This document shows, piece by piece, positions 51,108 to 57,315 of a DNA stretch of 57,315 nt; the first letter of the stretch is position 1; every line of letters begins with the position of its first letter. Position numbers and translations under genes: made by a program. Origin of the DNA: Thermoguttaceae bacterium. Lineage in GTDB: Bacteria > Planctomycetota > Planctomycetia > Pirellulales > Thermoguttaceae. The stretch lies in assembly GCA_017939795.1 (NCBI GenBank), contig JAGBAA010000063.1, forward strand, positions 1 to 57,315. The letters are read 5' to 3'. The notes under the pieces were generated by a model. That model worked only from the letters and a program-made list of their open reading frames with translations, did no database searches and was not told the origin of the DNA.

Positions 51108-52667
51108 ATGATCCAGGTTTTCAACACACTTTCCAAATCCAAAGAAGAATTCACGACCGTCAGCGGAACAAATAAGGTCGGCATGTACCTCTGCGGACCG
51201 ACGGTCTACAAACCGAGCCACATCGGACATATGGTCGGGCCGGTGATCTTCGATACGGTGAAACGCTACCTTGTGTACAATGGATACGATGTCCGCTTCA
51301 TCATCAACATCACGGACGTCGACGACAAACTGATCAACGAGTCCAATGCCCGCGGGATCTCCATGGCGGCACTGGCGGAAGAGATGATCCAGGACTACCA
51401 GTCGAACATCCGCGCACTGAACGTCACCACCGTGAGCGATTTCCCGAAAGCCACGGACCACATCAAAAACATGATCCCGTTCATCCAGCGTCTGATCGAC
51501 CGCGGATATGCGTATCCGGCAGAAGGAGACGTTTACTTTGATGTGGCGAAGTTCCCGGAATACGGCAAGCTCTCCCACCGCACGCTCGACCAGATGCAGG
51601 GAGAAGGCGGATCGATGGCCTCGCAGAAACGCAATGCCGCAGACTTCGCGCTCTGGAAAGCCGCGAAACCGGGGGAACCGTCCTGGGAAAGCCCGTGGGG
51701 GCCGGGACGTCCGGGCTGGCACATCGAATGTTCCGTCATGTGCCATGAAATGCTCGGCGACACGTTCGAGATCCACGGCGGCGGGCTGGACCTTATGTTC
51801 CCGCACCACGAAAACGAGATCGCGCAGTCGGAATGCTGCACCGGGAAACCGTACGTAAAGTACTGGATGCACAACGGGCTGATGCAGGCTTCGAGCGAGA
51901 TCGGAAAAGTCGGCGGACGCAAGACCCGCGAAGCGGCTCCGGAAGAAGGCGATCTGGCGAGTCAGGAAGGCGGAAAGATCAGCAAATCCAAAGGCGCGGC
52001 TGCGTTCAAGGAGATGCTGAAGGAATTCTCCGGCGAAAATATCCGTTTCTTCGTTCTCTCGACGCACTATCGCCGTCCGATCGACTTCAGTAACGAGCGC
52101 ATCCGTCAGATCGGCTCCGGAATGGAGGCATTCTACCGTTTCTTCAAGCGTTTCCAGCGCGTGACCGGCGAAAGCATCTACGAACTGGCGTTTGACGCGG
52201 ACCGGACGGCTGGCGATGCGTTCGCAGCAGAACTTTCCGGGGAGTTCCTCGCGGGAGTCAAGGAATCGCGTGACCGTTTCCTCGCGTCGATGGACGACGA
52301 CTTCAACACGGGAGGCGCGATCGGTGAACTTTTCGAGCTGGTGAAGCGTCTGAATAAATTCGTGGACGAAAACAAACTGGAAGAGACAAAAGATGCCGCA
52401 CTTGCGGAACAGCTGAAAGCCGGATGCCGCATTTTCCGCGAGCTGGCGAACATCCTGGGTGTTTTCGATCAGGAGATCGCGAAAGAAGAGGAAGGTGAAG
52501 ACTCCAATCTGGTAAACGACCTGATGGGGCTGCTCATCGAACTGCGCAAAAACGCGAAGAAAGCGAAGGACTTTGCGACAGCCGACGCCATTCGCGATCA
52601 GCTCAAAGCCCTCGGCATCACACTTGAAGACCGTCCGGGCGGCGTAACGGAGTGGAGCCGCGGGTAA
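51108..52667 (+). CDS. cysS: cysteinyl-tRNA synthetase
   Basis: 519 residues from the ATG at 51108 (GAAGGA upstream). Class I motifs: HIGH at 38-41 within CGPTVYKPSHIGHM (the Cys is a zinc ligand) and the KMSKS loop as KISKSKG near 289. WHIECSVMCHEMLG and HGGGLDLMFPHHENEIAQSE are diagnostic of CysRS. Between MHNGLMQ and KISKS there is an insert of about 29 residues rich in Glu, Gly and Lys, where most CysRS have a short strand pair. The C-terminal helical domain and DxIRDxLKALGI end are normal. Confidence 0.95.
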   Translation: MIQVFNTLSKSKEEFTTVSGTNKVGMYLCGPTVYKPSHIGHMVGPVIFDTVKRYLVYNGYDVRFIINITDVDDKLINESNARGISMAALAEEMIQDYQSNIRALNVTTVSDFPKATDHIKNMIPFIQRLIDRGYAYPAEGDVYFDVAKFPEYGKLSHRTLDQMQGEGGSMASQKRNAADFALWKAAKPGEPSWESPWGPGRPGWHIECSVMCHEMLGDTFEIHGGGLDLMFPHHENEIAQSECCTGKPYVKYWMHNGLMQASSEIGKVGGRKTREAAPEEGDLASQEGGKISKSKGAAAFKEMLKEFSGENIRFFVLSTHYRRPIDFSNERIRQIGSGMEAFYRFFKRFQRVTGESIYELAFDADRTAGDAFAAELSGEFLAGVKESRDRFLASMDDDFNTGGAIGELFELVKRLNKFVDENKLEETKDAALAEQLKAGCRIFRELANILGVFDQEIAKEEEGEDSNLVNDLMGLLIELRKNAKKAKDFATADAIRDQLKALGITLEDRPGGVTEWSRG

Positions 52668-52687
52668 TTTTGCGGATCCATACACAT

Positions 52688-52726
52688 TGGGAAGCAGCAC
52701 AAAACGCGCCGCTTCCCATTTTTTTC
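52688..52726 (+). terminator. terminator of cysS
   Basis: TGGGAAGC (52688-52695) and GCTTCCCA (52711-52718) arms followed by seven T. Confidence 0.9.
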
Positions 52727-52880
52727 TAAAAATCAACAGCAGCTCAACGCCGAAGGAAAAAGCCGCAAAAGTCACTAAAGTGACTGCACTGCCGCACGCC
52801 AAAATGTGAGGCTGAATGTGCGGACGCGTACTCTAAAACAGAACGGTCAGCAAGCCGAGTACGGCAATATGTCCCACTAT

Positions 52881-54242
52881 CTAAAGCGTCCATCCGTTAT
52901 GGTACGGCTGCGCGATAAGTGCTTCCGCCTCCGGATTATTTTTGACCGTCAGGCTGACCGGGTCAAATTCGACGGGCTTTCCAGTCTGGACGGCGAGATT
53001 CCCAAGGAGAACGAATTCCGTCACGGGGACCGAGTACTCGAAATTCGCGCTGGCCGGCTGACCTCCCCGGCACGCCTCGTACCATTCCGGCATCACGCCG
53101 CCGCGGCGCTGGATCGTCTTCGGCACGTTCTCGAATTTCTTCGCACGTTCAGGATCCAAAATCCGGTCGTGGAACATCATTCCCTCTGTACCGACGAAAA
53201 GAACACCCTCAGCGGGGAACGTCTCGTTTCCCATGCACTTCGGGACCGACGGTTTCAGACCGCCGTCGTACCAGACCATGCGGATCTCCGGAAACTTTTC
53301 GCTCGCCGGGTAGTCGTACGTCACCATGCATCCGATCGGGAAAGCGGCAGGATGCATTCGGGTATTCGAGGCCGTGATGCGTGTCGGATACTTCAGATCG
53401 AACATTTTGTACGGCAGGTTGGCGCGATGGCATCCCATGTCGCCGAGCGACCCTGTGCCAAAGTCCGTCCACCCGCGGAAATTGAACGGATGGTACACGC
53501 TGCGTCCGCCCCAGCACGCACAGGCCATCTGGAGGTACGGAGAATCTTCCGGCCACTGAGCCGCAAAGGGACGTTTTTTCGCCGGTCCGAGCCAAAGGTC
53601 CCAATCCAGCGTGGAGGGAACCGGGTCACTGAATTTCGGGTGATCGACCATTCCCTGCGGCCAGACGGGGCGGCCGGACCAGATGTGGATCTCGCGGATC
53701 TCTCCGATCGCACCGGCGTAGATGAGTTCCATCGTTCGGCACGCCCATTCGCTCGTATGCGGCTCCATGGTCACCTGGGTGGCCGTCCCGGCTTCCCGGA
53801 CCGCTTTCAGAACGGCACGGCTCTCCTCGATCGTGCGGGTGAGCGGCTTCACGCAGCAGACGTGCTTTTTCGCCCGCAGAGCCGCCAGCGTAATGATAGC
53901 GTGCGTGTGGTCCGGCGTACCGCAGTAAACGGCATCGATCCGATCCCCTTCCGACGCGAGAAGGTCACGGAAATCCCGGTATTTGCGAGCCTGCGGAAAC
54001 TCATCGTAGGTCTTCTTTGCATGAACATCATCCACGTCGCAGAGTGCCTCGACCTGAAAGCCGGCGTTTCGGGCGTCTTTCAGCTGCGGATTTCCGATCC
54101 CGCCAATACCGATGCCGGCAAGCGTGACTTTTTCGTTGGGTGAGGTACCGGCTGTGCCTCCAAGCACAGAACGCGGAACGAACGTAACGGCGGCTCCGGA
54201 AACCAGAGCGGCTTTCAAAAGATGACGGCGGGAAACATTCAT
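52881..54242 (-). CDS. Tat-exported Gfo/Idh/MocA-family oxidoreductase
   Basis: 453 residues from the ATG at 54242 (AAGGAG seven bases upstream). The N-terminus SRRHLLKAALVSGAAVTFVPRSVLG is a twin-arginine signal. The Rossmann motif is AGIGIGGIGNPQL, followed by ALCDVDD and the family sequence VCCVKPLTRTIEESRAVL with the catalytic Lys. The C-terminal half has GTGSLGDMGCHRANLP. Planctomycetes have many such secreted paralogues, which act on sugars or sugar derivatives with tightly bound NAD(P). Substrate unknown. Confidence 0.9.
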   Translation of the reverse strand: MNVSRRHLLKAALVSGAAVTFVPRSVLGGTAGTSPNEKVTLAGIGIGGIGNPQLKDARNAGFQVEALCDVDDVHAKKTYDEFPQARKYRDFRDLLASEGDRIDAVYCGTPDHTHAIITLAALRAKKHVCCVKPLTRTIEESRAVLKAVREAGTATQVTMEPHTSEWACRTMELIYAGAIGEIREIHIWSGRPVWPQGMVDHPKFSDPVPSTLDWDLWLGPAKKRPFAAQWPEDSPYLQMACACWGGRSVYHPFNFRGWTDFGTGSLGDMGCHRANLPYKMFDLKYPTRITASNTRMHPAAFPIGCMVTYDYPASEKFPEIRMVWYDGGLKPSVPKCMGNETFPAEGVLFVGTEGMMFHDRILDPERAKKFENVPKTIQRRGGVMPEWYEACRGGQPASANFEYSVPVTEFVLLGNLAVQTGKPVEFDPVSLTVKNNPEAEALIAQPYHNGWTL

Positions 54243-54380
54243 GGGAAACTCCTTAAAAAACAAATGAAGGAAAGAAATGGGGGCACTGCAGATCATCCGA
54301 TCCGCTCCTTTCATTTTAGCACATCGCCCCCATTTTGTAAAGAGGCCGAAAAAAACTTTTTTATTTTGTGCCCGGGATTC

Positions 54381-54408
54381 TTGACTTTTTGAACATCCGG
54401 AATATAAT
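54381..54408 (+). promoter_or_regulatory. promoter of the two-component operon
   Basis: TTGACT (54381-54386), 16-base spacer, TATAAT (54403-54408), 51 bases before the ATG. Confidence 0.8.
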
Positions 54409-54458
54409 GAACGAAACGAGAAAAGAATTTCAGTCCGTTTTGGAAATGAGTTTCCGCC

Positions 54459-55478
54459 ATGGCTCCCAAACACCAAATCACGCGTTCCTCCCTGAAACTG
54501 CCGATCACGCTGGCGGTCGTCATGATCGTTCTGCTCGTCGTTCTGATCGTTGGGTGGGTCCTCACGAACGTTTTTGCCGCGACGGATCTGAAACCCAATC
54601 CGGTACTCTACTGGACGTTTCTCCCGATCGGTTCCGTTTTTCTGTCGCTTATTCTTGCCGGAACGATCACGTACCTCGTCATTTCGATCAAAATGGTGAA
54701 GCTGAACCAGCGTCAGAGCAATTTCATCAACAGCGTGACGCATGAACTGAAATCTCCGCTGGCCTCCCTGAAACTGACGCTTCAGACGCTCTCCCGCTAC
54801 GAAGTTTCGCCGCAGGAAAGAGTCAAATTCTATGCCGGAATGATGGAGGAAACGGAACGTCTCGACACGCTCATCAATCAGGTCCTGCGCGCCGGTCAGC
54901 TGGAAGCCGGACTTCAGATCGGCGAAATGCCTGAAGAGGTCAGCCTCCGAAGTATCCTGCAGTCTGCCAAACAGTCCGCGGTCCTTCTTCACCGGATCAG
55001 TGAATCCCAGATCCTGCTCTGCGGTCCGGACGTTCAGATGACGGCAAGCCGGGTCCCTCTGGAAATGATCTTCCGAAACCTCATCGATAATGCGGTCAAA
55101 TACGGCGGTGATCCTCCGGAAGTGACCATTCGAGTACGCCTGATGAGCAAAAAGAAAGTTGCGGTGAGCATCGCAGATAATGGGAACGGGATCCCTCCCC
55201 AAATGCGCCACAAGGTCTTTCAGCGTTTCGTGCGTCTTGGAAGAGAGCTGGAACGCCGAAGAAAAGGAACGGGACTGGGGCTCTATATCGTACGAATGTG
55301 CCTGAAAGAATTGAACGGAAAGATCCGCATCAGCGGAAACCGGTACGGTTCCGGCACCAAAATTTACGTACTTTTGCCGCTTGGACCTGAATCAGAAAAA
55401 AACAACCTGAATGAATCCGGAACAGGAAAAAATGGAATCATCTCAAAATCACCCGAAACCTCATATTCTGGTCGTTGA
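54459..55478 (+). CDS. sensor histidine kinase
   Basis: 339 residues. Two TM helices (about 14-40 and 51-77) enclose a loop of only about ten residues, so there is no sizeable external sensor domain; the signal is probably read in the membrane or from a partner. No HAMP domain is obvious. H box NSVTHELKSPLAS (H95), N box FRNLIDNAVKYGG, G1 ADNGNGIP and G2 KGTGLGLY complete the kinase. The response regulator gene starts inside its 3-prime end. Confidence 0.92.
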   Translation: MAPKHQITRSSLKLPITLAVVMIVLLVVLIVGWVLTNVFAATDLKPNPVLYWTFLPIGSVFLSLILAGTITYLVISIKMVKLNQRQSNFINSVTHELKSPLASLKLTLQTLSRYEVSPQERVKFYAGMMEETERLDTLINQVLRAGQLEAGLQIGEMPEEVSLRSILQSAKQSAVLLHRISESQILLCGPDVQMTASRVPLEMIFRNLIDNAVKYGGDPPEVTIRVRLMSKKKVAVSIADNGNGIPPQMRHKVFQRFVRLGRELERRRKGTGLGLYIVRMCLKELNGKIRISGNRYGSGTKIYVLLPLGPESEKNNLNESGTGKNGIISKSPETSYSGR

Positions 55479-56205
55479 GGATGAAGTAAACCTCGCGGTC
55501 GGAATGCGCTACACACTGGAACATGAAAACTTTCAGGTCACCCTCATCCATGACGGCTCCCAGGCTTTGGAACGGATCCTGAAGGATGGAAGTGAGTTCG
55601 ACGTCATCGTACTGGACATCATGCTGCCCGGCGTCAACGGCTACACGATCTGCTCGAAAGCCCGCGAAAACGGCATCTGGACCCCGATCATGTTCCTCTC
55701 GGCAAGAACGCTGCCGGAAGACAAAGCGCGCGGATTTGATGCCGGAGCGAATCAGTATCTCGCCAAACCGTTTGAGCTGGAAGAATTCATCGCACGGATC
55801 CGAAACATGGTAAAATTCCGCTCCCTTCGCGAAGAAAGATCGGCTCCGGCTCACGCACAGGAATCCGCTCCGGAAGAGATCCGCATCCCGGAAGAACTCA
55901 CGATCGGAAACGCCGTCGTGAATTTCAATACCCAGGAAGTCCATACCGGGCGAAAGACCGTGAATCTGACGTTCCTGGAGATCTCGCTTCTCAAATACTT
56001 CATCCAGAACGCGAATCGCCTCATCCCCAAGGAAGAATTGCTCGAAAAAGTCTGGAAAACGTCCACCGGGATGAATACCCGGGCTCCCGATCAGTTTATT
56101 CTGCGGCTTCGAAAGATCTTTGAACCGGATCCGTCCCACCCGCAGTTCTTTCTAACCTACCGAAATGCCGGATACCGATTTGTTCCGGAAAAATCTCAGA
56201 AATGA
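55432..56205 (+). CDS. OmpR-type response regulator
   Basis: 257 residues from the ATG at 55432 (AGGA at good spacing); an ATG seven codons earlier (55411) is possible. Receiver domain with D17, phospho-acceptor D62, S90 and K112; a ~40-residue linker rich in Glu, Ala and Pro; then a winged-helix DNA-binding domain (NLTFLEISLLKYFIQN, RAPDQFILRLRKIF, RNAGYRFVP). It overlaps the kinase gene by 47 bases, indicating coupled translation. Targets unknown. Confidence 0.93.
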   Translation: MESSQNHPKPHILVVEDEVNLAVGMRYTLEHENFQVTLIHDGSQALERILKDGSEFDVIVLDIMLPGVNGYTICSKARENGIWTPIMFLSARTLPEDKARGFDAGANQYLAKPFELEEFIARIRNMVKFRSLREERSAPAHAQESAPEEIRIPEELTIGNAVVNFNTQEVHTGRKTVNLTFLEISLLKYFIQNANRLIPKEELLEKVWKTSTGMNTRAPDQFILRLRKIFEPDPSHPQFFLTYRNAGYRFVPEKSQK

Positions 56206-56242
56206 ACCAGACTTAAGATCAAATTTCGAGTACCTGATATAA

Positions 56243-56281
56243 AAGAAGGAGTCGGCCAATGGGTCAACTCCTTCTTTTTAC
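56243..56281 (+). terminator. terminator of the two-component operon
   Basis: AAGAAGGAGT and ACTCCTTCTT arms (56243-56252, 56267-56276) followed by a T run; the A on the left may let it serve the converging gene too. Confidence 0.88.
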
Positions 56282-56307
56282 TCAGATCGCTGAAACAGGC
56301 ACGAAAC

Positions 56308-57315
56308 TTAACGGTTCAGGATGACCGTCTGGTTTTCTCCAAAACGATAGTGTTTCACCGTGCCGTCGTTGAAACGGACCATGATGCGGAGGTTCTTCAC
56401 CTTGTTCGGCGTAACGTCGGTGAATGCCGCATTGTAGTCGCCGATGTCCATGATGACGGAACCGTCAAAGAACTTCATGAGTTTTTCTTTCACGTCAACG
56501 CGTTCTGCTTCCACGTCGATACCGTAGTTTGCCGCGACGATCTCGCCGTCCAGCTTCTGCTTGCGCAGCGACTCAACGAGATACGCACGGTGCTTCTGGT
56601 TCATGTGGAACGCTTCGTCGATCTCCGGCTGAAGTTTCAGTGCGCCGGAGACTTTTTCCGAGTCACCGTCCTGACGCAGATCGAAACGGTTGATCACCGG
56701 AGCGGACGCGATACGCGGACGGACCGGCGGAATGGTCTCGATCGCCTTGGAGTAGGGATCGTACATCGCGCGGACTTCCGGATCGCCAAGGTACGGACCA
56801 TTGCAGTCGACCCATGCGATGAGGCGTTCGGCATCTTCCTTGCTCACTTTCACACCGTGGTGTTCGCCGCTGGTCGCGTTCTTGATGAGCGGGCTGACCG
56901 GGGAGTACGCGGAGTACGGAGGAAGCGTTTCGAGGTTCTTCGGATCGTTCGGGCTGTAGCCTTCCACGACGAACACGCCGGCGAGGTTGGTCGGAACGCC
57001 CTTTTCGTTCTTCGGCTTGCTTCCGCCCCACGGGCAGTCGCCGGAAACGAGAGTCAGGTACGGTTCGGAGAACGGACTGACGTCATCCGGACGGCTGTGG
57101 ACCCAGCCCCACCAGCCTTTGCCGGACGGACGGGAGACCATGTTCAGCTTCTTGTATGCGTCGTGTTCCGGGTCCTGATGGCATTTGCCGCAGTTGCGGT
57201 CAAGCACCGGCTGGACAAAACGTGCGAAGCTGATGCTTTCTTTGCCCCACGGGGTCGGCGTCAGTTCGACTGCCGGTTTACGCAGAGCCGTTCCCATCTG
57301 GCCGCTGCCCATCAT
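56308..57315 (-). CDS. C-terminal part of a c-type haem protein (cut by window edge)
   Basis: 335 residues remain; the N-terminal part lies beyond the window, so the first Met shown (MMGSGQMG) is probably internal. One haem c site, CGKCH, sits in PVLDRNCGKCHQDPEH, the form seen in large planctomycete cytochrome proteins, some related to a hydrazine-synthase-alpha-like domain (from memory). The C-terminal stretch is beta-rich (NKVKNLRIMVRFNDGTVKHYRFG). Presumed periplasmic. Function not assignable. Confidence 0.6.
   Translation of the reverse strand: MMGSGQMGTALRKPAVELTPTPWGKESISFARFVQPVLDRNCGKCHQDPEHDAYKKLNMVSRPSGKGWWGWVHSRPDDVSPFSEPYLTLVSGDCPWGGSKPKNEKGVPTNLAGVFVVEGYSPNDPKNLETLPPYSAYSPVSPLIKNATSGEHHGVKVSKEDAERLIAWVDCNGPYLGDPEVRAMYDPYSKAIETIPPVRPRIASAPVINRFDLRQDGDSEKVSGALKLQPEIDEAFHMNQKHRAYLVESLRKQKLDGEIVAANYGIDVEAERVDVKEKLMKFFDGSVIMDIGDYNAAFTDVTPNKVKNLRIMVRFNDGTVKHYRFGENQTVILNR

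Noticed and set aside
52806..54143. 445-codon plus-strand frame opposite the Gfo/Idh gene
   Set aside because: Shadow frame; the minus strand carries the Tat signal and Rossmann motifs.
54243..55211. N-terminal extension of the Gfo/Idh frame
   Set aside because: It runs antisense to the histidine kinase; AAGGAG and the Tat signal fix the start at 54242.
1..57315. tRNA, rRNA, CRISPR arrays, transposase genes
   Set aside because: I looked for cloverleaf ends, rRNA signatures, regularly spaced repeats and DDE-type proteins and saw none.

Overview
The window looks like a chromosomal segment of a planctomycete (Planctomycetota). The lineage is inferred from gene content: a small protein starting MRLTLRTLL (an N-terminus I know from planctomycetes), TPR-CHAT and PEP-CTERM proteins, a Cys/Pro-rich exported protein, a Tat-exported Gfo/Idh oxidoreductase, a c-type haem protein, betaine-lipid genes and squalene-type genes. 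The anaerobic-style content (B12-dependent ribonucleotide reductase, GH127 arabinofuranosidase) would fit an animal-gut or sediment member, but that is inference. Most genes have clear Shine-Dalgarno sites, sigma-70-like promoters (TTGACN-N16/17-TATAAT) and hairpin-T terminators.

Layout. 1-4950: visibly AT-richer; a minus-strand four-gene cassette (GrpE-like protein, membrane Hsp70-like ATPase, Cys/His mini-protein, HExxH metallopeptidase). 4951-12841: isochorismatase-fold hydrolase (minus), then the plus-strand operon phoH, PgpH-type HD phosphohydrolase with a huge DPAxDA repeat, ybeY, CNNM/CBS protein, ruvX. 13319-16477: nrdJ (minus). 17729-24727: TPR-CHAT protein, Cys-rich repeat protein (minus), S1C protease. 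24842-31212 (minus): PEP-CTERM protein, GH127, and fliQ-fliR-flhB with a truncated flhB. 32099-37915 (plus): TIM-barrel isomerase, ankyrin membrane protein, then a GHKL ATPase with two partner genes. 38147-42572 (plus): btaA, btaB, squalene/phytoene synthase, ECF sigma factor and a small anti-sigma-like protein. 42721-49730 (minus): hpf, ptsN, ptsH, ptsI, a TIGR03936-type gene and rng, plus a planctomycete-type membrane protein. 50299-52667: ispF, cysS. 52881-57315: Gfo/Idh protein (minus), histidine kinase/response regulator pair (plus), and the C-terminal part of a c-type haem protein (minus).

How genes work together: phoH/ybeY/ruvX with the HD protein form an RNA/c-di-AMP housekeeping operon; hpf-ptsN-ptsH-ptsI is a regulatory phosphotransfer set with no sugar permease in view; btaA-btaB make the DGTS betaine lipid beside an isoprenoid (squalene-type) enzyme. 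The two least explained units are the Hsp70/GrpE/peptidase cassette (311-4476) and the ankyrin/GHKL/two-unknown cassette (33293-37915); these are the best candidates for undescribed systems. Intergenic DNA carries a dispersed, structured repeat family (three copies of R1, two of R2).
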